Of a stretch of DNA of 64,000 bases, positions 1-10,900 are shown one piece after another. The translations under genes and the position numbers were made by a program. Each line of letters begins with the position of its first letter. The stretch's first letter is position 1. Where the stretch lies: positions 54,539,666-54,603,665 of the forward strand of contig NC_080407.1 of the NCBI RefSeq assembly GCF_030265065.1, written 5' to 3'. This DNA comes from Corythoichthys intestinalis (lineage: Eukaryota; Chordata; Actinopteri; Syngnathiformes; Syngnathidae). The notes under the pieces are model-generated. The model saw only the letters and a program-made list of their open reading frames with translations, was not told the origin of the DNA and made no database searches.

Positions 1-500
1 CTTCGTGGAGGCTTACCTGACTGCTGTAGTTTCGCATGTTAGCATGATCACACAGTTTAATGCTATGCTAACTCTAATGCAGGTTGGACTTTACAGCCAC
101 TACTGACAGTCATGTTGCCCCAAAATTTTACAAATTTTATTAAAACGAAAACATACAGAGGGGTTTTACTTTCAATATAAAATTAGTATAACTTGTACTC
201 ACATTTATCTTTTAAGAAATACAAGTCTTTCTATCCGTGGATATCTTTCACAGAAAGAATGTTAATGTTAATGCCGTCTTGTGGATTTATTGTTATAATA
301 AACAAATACAGTACTGATGTACAATATGTTGAATGTATATATCCATCTTGTCTTATCTTTCCATTCCAACAATAATTTACTGAAAAATATTGCATATTTT
401 AGAGATGGGTTGAATTGAATTAATTACGATTAATTAATTTTTAAGCTGTGATTAACTCGATTAAAAATTTTAATCGTTTGACAGCCCTAAAAAAATAAAT
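1..500. repeat. Degraded interspersed repeat, hAT-like end
   Basis: No exon seen. About 208-345 is closely shared, in inverted orientation, with about 3850-4000 inside the hAT element at 2088-4666. The end of the block (about 405-490) is an AT-rich stretch with ATTAATTACGATTAATTAA and GACAGCCCTA, a wording typical of common fish hAT-type repeat ends. This is inference from shared sequence; no terminal duplication was found. Confidence 0.4.
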
Positions 501-567
501 AAATAAAGGAACCAACAAGTTGTTATCAAAATCTTCCATCATAATTCAACCCCTAGCTAAAAGTATG

Positions 568-692
568 CAATCACCAGTCTCGGACGAGCACTCACTCAGA
601 CATTTTATCATGTAGAACAAACTCCAATAAATACCTTGAATAACCTTGAAAAAATAATGAATTAGTTCAAACGCCATCAGCCATCTCCCCAG
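568..692. repeat. Interspersed repeat shared with 45.5 kb
   Basis: This stretch (CACCAGTCTCGGACGAGCAC, then TTTATCATGTAGAACAAACT, then AATAATGAATTAGTTCAAA) is repeated with few differences at about 45525-45625 between abce1 and anapc10. The family is not recognised. Confidence 0.6.
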
Positions 693-773
693 TGGCTTTG
701 CCTGACATGCAGCCCCATGTCATCAAGGACTGAGGGAATTTTGATGTCTTCTTCAGGCAATCATCTTTGTAAA

Positions 774-922
774 TCTCACTGGAACGGCACCAAACAAAAG
801 TTCCAGCATCATCACCTTGTCAAGAGCCAAGAATCTGCATTGGACAAGGTGTCAAGAGTCAAGAATCTGCATTGGACAAGGTGATGATGCTGGAACTTTT
901 GTTTGGTGCTGTTCCAGTGAGA
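774..922. repeat. Near-perfect 48-bp inverted repeat (hairpin)
   Basis: Arms at 774-821 and 875-922 are reverse complements with one mismatch by eye. The 53-bp loop together with the second arm carries a tandem pair of CAAGAATCTGCATTGGACAAGG. It could fold into a long hairpin; its origin (MITE or local inversion) is unclear. Confidence 0.8.
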
Positions 923-979
923 CCTTAAATGGCCCAAAATGACCTAAATGCCTGATATTGACTGCCACTGACAGCCATA

Positions 980-1060
980 GACGTTCAATCCGTTTGAAGT
1001 GGGAGGGATGAACGAATGTTCATTCGCTGCCACCCTCCCAGTTCAAATGGATTGGACGTC
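980..1060. repeat. Short inverted repeat, MITE-like
   Basis: Imperfect arms at 980-1007 and 1033-1060 read GACGTTCAATCCGTTTGAAG onward and its complement ending ATTGGACGTC. A related single arm occurs near 35503-35530. This looks like a very small foldback or MITE remnant. Confidence 0.55.
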
Positions 1061-1084
1061 TTCTTGTTATAAACTAATTCCAAT

Positions 1085-1255
1085 TCACACTAGAAGCTTG
1101 TTTTTCTGTTCATTATTTGTTTGTAGAATATTCTAGAATGATTTCTTGACCAATGTATCGATAATCGTTTGATCGCCATATCGTTAGATCGTTATCGTGA
1201 GCTTTGTATCGCAAATCGTGAGGTTCCAAGAGGTTCCCGCTCCTAGTCACAGGCC
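1085..1255. repeat. Fragment of a TAGGGGTGGGAACC-type repeat family
   Basis: It contains CGTTATCGTGAGCTTTGTATC and GCAAATCGTGAGGTTCC. Related short fragments lie at about 33023-33085, 35425-35475, 45820-45862 and 61878-61925, each with a GGTGGGAACC-type end next to cGATTTGCGAT-like sequence. Probably end fragments of one non-autonomous hAT-type family. Confidence 0.4.
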
Positions 1256-1574
1256 TTGTTGAGGCTGGCTTGCACTCCTGCGATGACGCTCGCCGCTGTA
1301 GTGGCCAATTCCACTGACCTCTTTTGGCCTTCCAAGATCATGTCCAGGGCACTCAGTGACCAATTTACCAGTTCATGGATTTACAGAATGTCACAATACT
1401 ACTGTTAAGAGTCAACTGATTATCTGTCCTTGTGATGTCAGGTTGAGTCCTGATAGCATTAGCTTCGTCTTTCTTATAATATTTTCCCGTTGAGGCGTGT
1501 CGTAACCTGAGAATTCTGTTTATCGAGACGTTTGTAAGTGGAGATACCACTCTATATAGTCAGTTATACAACGT

Positions 1575-1900
1575 AATATTCACCAACTCATTTTCACTTT
1601 GGTTCCAGGAAATTAGGTTCCTGGAAGTTGATATTTAACAGGTAAGGATTTCCGATAACTTTGTACCATCAAGTCATGACAGAATAACAGCCGTTTCGTT
1701 TGATTTCAGCATCGATAGCCTGAACTTGCACCTTCAGGATCCAACTGTGTTTACATTGGATCGCAATGAGTATATGAGCATGAAGGCCAGCTCAACCGCG
1801 ACTCCATCAAATGACTCTGAACAACCCGCAAAGGAGCACGTGTCAGAGTCACAGGGGGAAGTGATGGTGACTCAAAAGGACTGTGAGAAAACAGAAGGTT
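1575..1900 (+). repeat. Duplicated exon pair, copy 1 (copy 2 at about 8305-8640)
   Basis: The exons at 1609-1641 and 1710-1978 and the intron between them resemble 8334-8357, 8358-8425 and 8426 onward. Shared intron wording includes GGTAAGGATTTCC and ATCATGACAGAATAAC-like sequence, and shared protein wording includes LNxxLQD and SEQP...SESQGxxMxTxxDCxKTE. Intron similarity shows a DNA-level duplication, not convergence. Both copies keep open frames and the same phases (2,2). Confidence 0.8.
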
Positions 1901-4900
1901 TTCCAGCTCTCCGTGATTCTGACGTGGTGCCCAACATATGGGAAAGGATGTGGAAATCTCTGCCTCCACACATGATGGGCAAGTCTCAACATGTTGTCAA
2001 TATATGCTACTCATGAATATTCAAATCTCAATTCTGATCTGTTGCAGCGGAGCTCAGACGCCCCGACCTCTATAATAAAATAGTAAGTAGGGTTGTTCCG
2101 ATCATGTTTTTTTGCTCCCGATCCGATCCCGATCGTATTAGTTTGAGTATCTGCCGATCCCGATATTTTCCGATCCGATTGCTTTTTTTTTTTTTTTTTG
2201 CTCTCGATTCAGTTCCAATCATTCCCGATAGGGTTATTCCGATCATGTTTTTTTTGCTCCCGATCCGATCCCAATCGTTTTAGTTTGAGTATCTGCCGAT
2301 CCCGATACTTCCCGATCTGATTGCTTTTTTTTTGTTCCCGATTCAATTTCAATCATTCCCGATAGGGATGTCCCGATCTAAGTTTTGGCACTTCCGATCC
2401 GATACCGATATTGGTTTGCACTTCCGATCCGATACCGATACTGGCCGATACCGGCCTCTCTGAGCATGTATTAAAGTTTAAGGTTATTTAGCCTCCTTAC
2501 TTAGTTGTCAGACTCATGTTGAAAAGGGTTTTAGTAGTCTTGATAACAACTTGCCAGCTGAATTAGGTGAGTTGGAATAACACATAATGGTTGGTAAGAA
2601 GAAACTGACCTGTTTATTAAATGATAAACACAAAACATTATAAATAACAAACAGAAATGACATATTCAGACAGTAAAACATGCTAATAATATTGTAAACT
2701 GTCTTTAAAAAAAAGCAAAACACACAAACAACCTCAAACTATTAACTATTACTCCCTTTGATTTGCTTGCCCAGCCCGAAAAAACCCAAAATTTTATGTT
2801 TTATTTGTAGGCACGAGCCCGAAAAAAACAAAATTTTATGCTTTATTTGTGAGGACTCGGGAGCGATGCGTCGTTACGTTTTGTGTGATCACTTTTGGTG
2901 ACGCCAGTGCATATATGCATAATGATAACAAATTATAGCCTGTTTTTTGTAACAAATTCTCCCAGTTAAACAAGACTGTAAGATGGATATTCAATAAACA
3001 TTTATATATTTCATATTTGCATGTGTGTTCTAACAGGTGTATAGTGGATTTGACATTTATTCTAATCTCCTCGAGTTGGGAGAAAAAAACGTTTCTCAAT
3101 GTTTAAATACTCTACATATTTTTATAATTATAAATGCATTTACACAGTGAAATAACACTGGAAAAGTACATACATACATACATCGCTTTAATATAAATAT
3201 ATGAATACATATTTTTGGAAAAAAGTCTGCCCGATGCGTCTAAATCCCACTTTACTCACGAGAGATAATGGCTCGTCATCCAGAATGATTCCTTCGGCAA
3301 TGACTCTTCCCTGGGCTTTGGGACTGTCAAGTGCCAGTTTGTCACGCAAAGCAAAAGTTTCTGCCAGTGTTCATACTCCTTGTACTGTTTGTGGTGCTAT
3401 TTCAATAAATGCTTGATTAGTTTGGTTGTATTAACACTTCTTACAGCTTTACCACCACGCTTGACTTTATTGTGGCATGTGTTGCACTCTGCCTCTTCAT
3501 CTTTGTCGTCCTTTAAAGTGAAATAATCCCACGCAGCTGACATTTTTACCGATAGTCTCTCAGTCAATTGGGAGACGGTAAAGTAGTGTGTTGAAGGTGT
3601 GCGTAAAATGCGGACCGGATATTAGGGAAACCAAAGCAAAAACTGGAATGGATTATGTAAGTCGGTGCACTGGAAAAGCCGGACCGGACTTTCAAAAAAA
3701 CTGGATCGGAATTTTTCCGTGTTGGCCGATCCGATACCGATACGCATTTTTTTGCCCATATCGGCATCCGATCCAGATATCGGATCGGGACATCTCTAAT
3801 TCCCGATAATTTTTCCCGATCATATACATTTTGGCAATGCATTAAGAAAAAAATGAATAAAACTCAGATGAATATATACATTCAACATACAGTACATAAG
3901 TACTGTATTTCTTTATTATGACAATAAATCCTCAAGATGGCGTTTACATTATTAACATTCTTTCTGTGAGAAGGATCCACGGATAGAAAGACTTGTGACT
4001 TTGTATATTGTGACTAAATATTGCCATCTAGTGTATTTGTTGAGCTTTCAGTAAATGATACTCTAGCTGTGCCCAAATGCATGATGGGAAGTGGAACCAT
4101 GACTGTGCGTAGTGCTACCAATTGATATATATTCTCTGCAATGGGAAATAACATAGGGTGTTAAGAAAAGATCAATTACTACCTTGCTTCCCCACATTGC
4201 TTCCCACGATATTTCTAATCGTAGGGAGAGTGATTGTAAGGCTTTAGCCAATTAAAAAAAGGCTCCAAAGGCTTCCAAATTTCACTCTACTCATTTTACG
4301 CTGCCTTTTAGCTCTCTATATAGGTAAAACGGCGCCATTACAGATTGAGCGCGACAAGGCGTGAGTGGGTTGTGCAGCGCATGCATTAATTGCATTAAAT
4401 ATTTTAACGTGATACATTTTTAAAAGAATTAATTACCGCCATTATCGGGATAAATTTGATATCCCTACCTTAAGCCAAAACTAAAGACTCTGGATGAGTG
4501 TAACATATTATGTCTGTAACGTTAAATACAATTGGAAAAGGATTTAATTAAAAAATATATATATACTGTATATTAAAAAAAAGGCATGTCCGATATTTTT
4601 TCGCCGATTCCGATACTTTGAAAATGGCGTGATCGGACGGGATGCCGATCGATCGGGACATCTCTAATAGTAAGGTCTTACCAGACATTTTGACTTTCGG
4701 TAAGTTGACAACCAAGCAGTCATCATTATTTTGTCTTTGCAGTTTGAGGGAAAGCAGACGCAGTTGTTGATCTCCAAGCTGCCCTTTGATGAGCGCAGCT
4801 ACTGCGTGCAAGACATTATCCAGTTAGTCAAGTCGTTTGGCGTCGATTCCTCAGTTGAAATGATCTATGTTCTTCCTCAATCAAGGATGGTATGGACCTA

Positions 4901-7900
4901 AGCTCCAGACATGAAAAGTCTCTTTTGAAATGCCACTGAGAAGCTTTGAAAACCTTTGTCTCAGGCACTTGTTCAGGTGACGAGACAGGAGAAGGCGTTT
5001 GCTGCCTTTAATTCCCGGGAAGCTGAAATGCTGACTCTCAAAGAACAGGGGTTGGACGTGCGTGTCCTGAGAGATAAAGTCCCCATGTGGCCGGTAAACA
5101 GTCATAACAAAATCACTCACTATGTGCAATATAAGTTCAATTTAGATGTTAATCTGATGTTTAAATTCCAGGCAGGCTTCTATAAATGGCTGATGATATG
5201 GAGCCCTTATGTAAGTAAATCAGTCATTTTTGTAATGACCCACGTTTTGAACTTGGATCTGACCCTCAGTGTGTGGGGAAGAAACGCTCCAGAACCATCT
5301 TCATCCAAGGCGTCACACCGAGCGAGACGGCCAGTCTCCGTAAAGCCTTGCAAAAGATTGGCAGTGTCAAAATGTTTTTGCCGCTCCACGACAAGGCAAG
5401 TTTTGTGTAGGAACGCTACATTTAGATGTAAACGAAAAAGTCATTGATGTTCGAATTGTTTGTTGCAGGTCTTTGTTGAATTTGAGTCTGACATTTCTGC
5501 TGATCGCCTAGGAGTTTGGTACAATCTTCACCATCAATGTCCTGCCTATAGCATATACAGGCTGGACATCCCTGAAGGTGTTCCAGTCGCATGTAAGTTT
5601 CTCAGAACTAGGCATGTGCCGGTTACCGGTTTCAAGGTTTCACGTGGTATTTTTTGCCACGTGGCAAAAAGGATTTGATCAAAAATGCCACATATCAAAA
5701 GAATGTCACATGGCAAAATCCATTTTGCCACATGGCAAAAAAAATACCACACGGCAAAATCCATTTTGCCACATGGCAAAAAAATGCCACAGGGCAAAAT
5801 CCATTTTGCCACTGGGCAAAAAAATACCACATGGCAAAAAAATGCCACATTGCAAATTAAAAAATGCCACATGGTAAAATCCATTTTGCCACGTGACAAA
5901 AAAATGCCACACGGCAAAATCCATTTTGCCACATGGCATAAAAAATGCCACATGGTAAAATCCATTTTGCCACATGGCAATAAAATGTCACATGGCAAAA
6001 TCCATTTCGCCACATGGCAAAAAAAAAATGCCACAAATCCATTTTGCCACATGGCAAAAAATGCCACATGGCAAAATCCATTTTGCTACGTGCCCAAAAA
6101 TGCCACATAGCAAAAATAAACTGCCATATGGCAAAAAAAACTGCCACATGGCAAAATCCATTTTGCCACATGGCAAAAAAAATGCCACATGGCAAAATCC
6201 ATTTTGCCACTGGTAAAAAAATTACTACATGGCAAAAAAATGCCACATGGCAAAATCCATTTTGCCACTGGGCAAAAAAATACCACATGTCAAAAAAATG
6301 CCACATGGCAAATTAAAAAATGCCACATGGTAAAATCCATTTTGCCACACGGCCCAAAGAAATGCCACACGGCAAAATCCATTTTGCCACATGGCATAAA
6401 AAATGCCACATGGTAAAATCCATTTTACCACATGGCAAAAAAAATGCCACTCGGCAAAATCCATTTTGCCACACGGCCAAAAAAAAATGCCACAAATCTA
6501 TTTTGCCACATGGCAAAATCCATTTTGCTACGTGCCCAAAAATGCCACATGGCAAAAATAAACTGCCACATGCCAAAAAAAAACACCCACATGGCAAAAT
6601 CCATTTTGCCACATGGCAAAAAAATGCCACATGGCAAAATCCATTTTATCACGTGGCAAAAAATACGAGGCAGATAACGTGGCCAGTTAGCATGCCAAGA
6701 TGGCTAACTAGTTTCCTCTCTACCATTAGCCTTCTTGTGTAAAGTCTTCCGCCATTTTAAACATCTGTTCAAAATAACATTTTTATAATACAGCATGTGG
6801 TGGTTTTTCTTCCTGGCGACTTTCTGTGTTGATAGAGTGCGTGGGTGTGTGTGGGTATGTGTATATATATATATATATATATAATGTGTAAATAATGATA
6901 CGAGTCATACACACACGCTCTGTCTCTTGCTCTTTAGAGCTATAATTGTGATACCGTGAAACCGCGGTGTTTTTGCTTACAGTCATTATACCGTCAAAAT
7001 CCTATACCGGCACATTCCTACTTAGGACAGACGGCCATTATAAGAATGTAAAATGATGGGTACACTTTCATCTCTCTACAGCACAAATGTGTTCGAATGA
7101 AGCCATGCCTGATTTGGCATTTGCCGGGGCAACCTTTGAGACATGTCCATTTGGCATCCCTGAATTGACCAAGTGCCCATTTTACATGACAATGAAGGCA
7201 AAGCCCTTTCTCTTCTCCACGGCTAACCCGTGGTTTATAATCCCCGGTGAGAGCCGTGATCCCGCTGTTACAGATGCCAGTGTAATTTCGGGAGTAAGTA
7301 ATGCCAGCCTGGTCTTCTTTTTGCAGAGTTCCTAACTGTCGAAAACCAAGGCGGCATCAACGAGGCCAGGCAGCTGGGTGCGTCGCCAACAATCATGTTG
7401 ACAAATTTACCTGAAGATTGCCTCAGACACAAAGATGTAGCCAAACTTGCGTGGCCATATTTTTCGCAAAAGGACCTTCGGTCTCTTTACTACAATGTGA
7501 TTGTGCTGCCGCTCCAGAAGAGGGTGAGGACGCTGCAGCCTTGCAGAGTTGTACAGATTTTGGACAGGCATGCTCATAGCGACTCTTTCTTTCTCAACAG
7601 GCCTTTTTGCATTTTAGTGATTGGGATGCGTGCTGCCGCTTCGTCCAATACCACTTGGATGTTGGTCCATTTAGGTTGAACGGACGCCAGCTTGGGCTGC
7701 ACTTTGTCCTGCAACCCATGCCTGCTCAAAACACCGAGGTATGCACGAGAGTAACTTATATGTGGCGTCAATGACCATTTAATTTGTCCTCTGTTCGCAG
7801 GAGAACATGTACAGGTCCCTGATGAAGCTAAGCAACTCTGTGAGTTTCTATGACGCATGCTATCAGTGGTAGCATGTGGGTACGACTTAAGGGATTCTGC

Positions 7901-10900
7901 TGTGCTTTTGTGTCTGTCAGCGCATTGGTGAGGTGGAGTCCCTGGCCCAGCGTCTACTTTGTGTAAAGATTGGCTTCTCCAAAAAAGACATCATTAAACT
8001 TCTTCTACATTTGATCTCCGGACATGCTGAGGTTGTCAACTTCCTCCCATTGGCCAACCGGGTACAAAAACGGAGATATCACTGATTGCAAATCTGCACC
8101 AACGATGGGTATTGTCACTCCGTTTTAATGATGATCTCACCACTATAGATATGCGTTGAGATGGCAGACTCGTCGGGAGTTGCGCACGTGATAGAGGAAT
8201 CAAAACATTTTTCAGTCAGTCCAAGATTCCGCAACGCATGGTTGGTTTCCATTTCTATTAATGCAAATGTTTGTGTGTGTATTCAACGTTACCCGACATA
8301 ATATTCAGAAACTCATTTTTGTTCGTTTTCTAGGAAAGCGATTAAAAAGTTTGAGAGGTAAGGATTTCCAATATTATATTACCATGAAATCATGACAGAA
8401 TAACTGCAGGTTTGTTTGATTTTAGCATTGAAAGCCTGAACCGGCGCCTTCAGGATTCAACTGAAATTACCTTAGATCTTTTCGAGGACAGAAGCAATGA
8501 GGTCAACCCACCAGCTCCAGGCGAACCGTCAGTGGAACCTATGCCTACAGCCACTCCCTCTCTGTACTCTGAACAACCCATAGCGGGGCTCATGTCAGAG
8601 TCGCAGGGTGTAGAAATGGCGACTGAAGAGGACTGTCAGAAAACAGAATGTTCCATTCCTGAGGTTCAGGACGATAAAGAGAACGTTTCGGAAGAGGTGG
8701 AAGATGGGCCACTGTCAGCTTCACCCTATGTTGACAATGAGACCCTACTGCCTACAGTTGGCAGTAACAATGAGGCAGCTGTACAGAAAGAAGAGGCTCT
8801 CCCTGTTGAAGACCCGTTGGTCCTCGGTAAAGATGAAACCCTTGTGGAACGTGAGGACCCATTGGTAAGTCCTTGCTTTAGAATCTACTGAATTTCACAT
8901 TTTAGCACAAAACATAATATTGATGTGTACAATTTGCTTTATGTGGGCCCCTGTAGTCTCATCGGTCTTTGATTTCTGTGTTGATGATTAGAAAATGTTG
9001 AATTTTGTTGTCTTCATTCAGGTGGAAAACAACAATGTCGCTCTTTGTGACCAGCAACCCCTGGACATTGATGACTTTGTCAAAATCAGTGACGATGGTG
9101 ACCAGGAGGACAGCAGTGAAGCCCCCTCTCATTCCAAGAGACCTTGTTCCCCTCCCGATTCTAAACAGAACAAAACAAGAGCCTCAAAAGAGTCTAAGAA
9201 CTCTAAATCATCATCTACAGCTTCTTCAAGGACCACCAGAAGCTCATCAAGAAGGATCCTCTCTTCAGGGACTGTGTCTTCACCTGTTAGACACTCCACC
9301 AGAGCCCAAAGTAAAGCCAAAAAATCAAATGATTCATCCCAGGGATGCCTAACACATCAGACTCGCATGACTTGCGAAGAAGAGAATTTGCTGATGGTAC
9401 TGGGTGATGAACAGAAACCTCTTTCAGATGAGAAACGTGATCTATCAGAAGATGGCCCTTCTGAGCTTCAAGAAGTTTCTAAGCAGGGAAACAAAAGTCA
9501 AGTTGAAAATGCTGAAAAAGAGCAGACTGCACCAGTTGACGTACCAAACCTTGAAGAGCAGAACGAGAGCCAAAGAGGAAAGGAGATGATTGACATGAAG
9601 GAAGATGTAGACAAAGAGCACATGGCAGAGTCCCGCTCAGCAATCAAGGACGTGGTTGAGGATCAACCCTCAGTCAACCTTGACAGTTATGTCAGAGAGG
9701 TCAAGGAACACACCGCATTCTCGGAACATAAAGACAAAGAGGAAGAATTAGATGCATACCAGGAGATTGATTCTGTGGAGGATCAGCGAGCTTCCACAGA
9801 CAATCATCAGAGTGTTTCAGAACCATCCATGATTCAAGAGTGTAAAGGGTCTCTAAAGAAGCAGGAGCACATCACTGCCAAAACTCCTGAGCCTGAGAAG
9901 TACCTCGTCGTGGTCGATTCTAGTAATACTCCTGTGCTTGGTAGGAGGCAGAGCATCCAGATAGGAAAGGAGATGACTGACATGAAAGAAGATGTAGACA
10001 AAGAGCAGATGGCAGAGTCCCGCTCAGCAATGAAGGACGTGGTTGAGGATCAACCCTCAGTCGACCTTGACAGTCATGTCAGAGATGTCAAGGAATACAC
10101 CGCGTTCTCTGAACATAAAGACAAAGCGGAAGAAGCAGATGCATACCAGGAGATTGATTCTGAGGAGAATCAGCAAGCTTCCACAGACAATGAGCAGGGT
10201 CTCTCAGAACCATCTAAGATTCAAGAGTCTAAAGAGTATCCAGATAAGCAGGAGCATATCACTGCCAAAACTCCTGAGCCTGAGAAGTACCTCATGGTTG
10301 ATTCTGTACAAGCTAACAGTTCTAGTAACACTCCTGTGTCTGGTAGGAGGCGGAGCACCCGTGGAAAGACACAAGAGCAAACTGCCAAAACATATGTCCC
10401 AGACTCTCTGGAAGAGGATGCATGCATCACCACGAGGGCTACCAGAAAAAGAGGAAGACCGCCTAAGAAAGGCATAGCTAGTGAAGAAGAAGATACTGTT
10501 TTAAGGACGACATCTGCTTCGAGCACATCACCTGAAACTGCAAAGAAAAAAGCACCAATCAATGTTGTCGTCATAGAGGAACCCACCAATGAGATCCAGG
10601 ACCACATTAAGGATCCAGCTCCAAAAAGAAAAGGAAGAAAGGGAAGACCTATGAAGGGTGTGAAAACGATGAAAATAGAACAAAAGGACACAGCTGATGA
10701 TGATGAAGAAGCAGCAACATTTGAGGTGATGGACTCTTTGGAGGACATGACAGCTACTAGGAAGACGCAGAGTAGTCCAAAAAAGGAAAATGTTACCGAC
10801 AGGATGCCTCCCGTAAAGCTAGAGGTTGAGAAGGAAGCGAAATACCAAGTGGTTGATTCTTTGGGGGAGGATCGGACTCGAGAAGAGATGAGTGCCACAG

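Larger units (their letters stand above)
2088..4666. mobile_element. hAT DNA transposon (outer), 8-bp TSD
   Basis: The left end TAGGGTTGTTCCGATC and right end GATCGGGACATCTCTA are inverted. Both are flanked by the perfect 8-bp duplication ATAGTAAG (2080-2087 and 4667-4674), the hallmark of hAT insertion. A tandem of about 137 bp (CTCCCGATCCGATCCC units) follows the left end. A second hAT is nested inside at 2363-3798. No intact transposase is left. Confidence 0.85.

Noticed and set aside
5546-6742. Several 100-170 codon open frames on both strands (repeats like ATWQNPFCHMAKK)
   Set aside because: They are by-products of the GCCACATGGC palindromic array, found identically in every other array.
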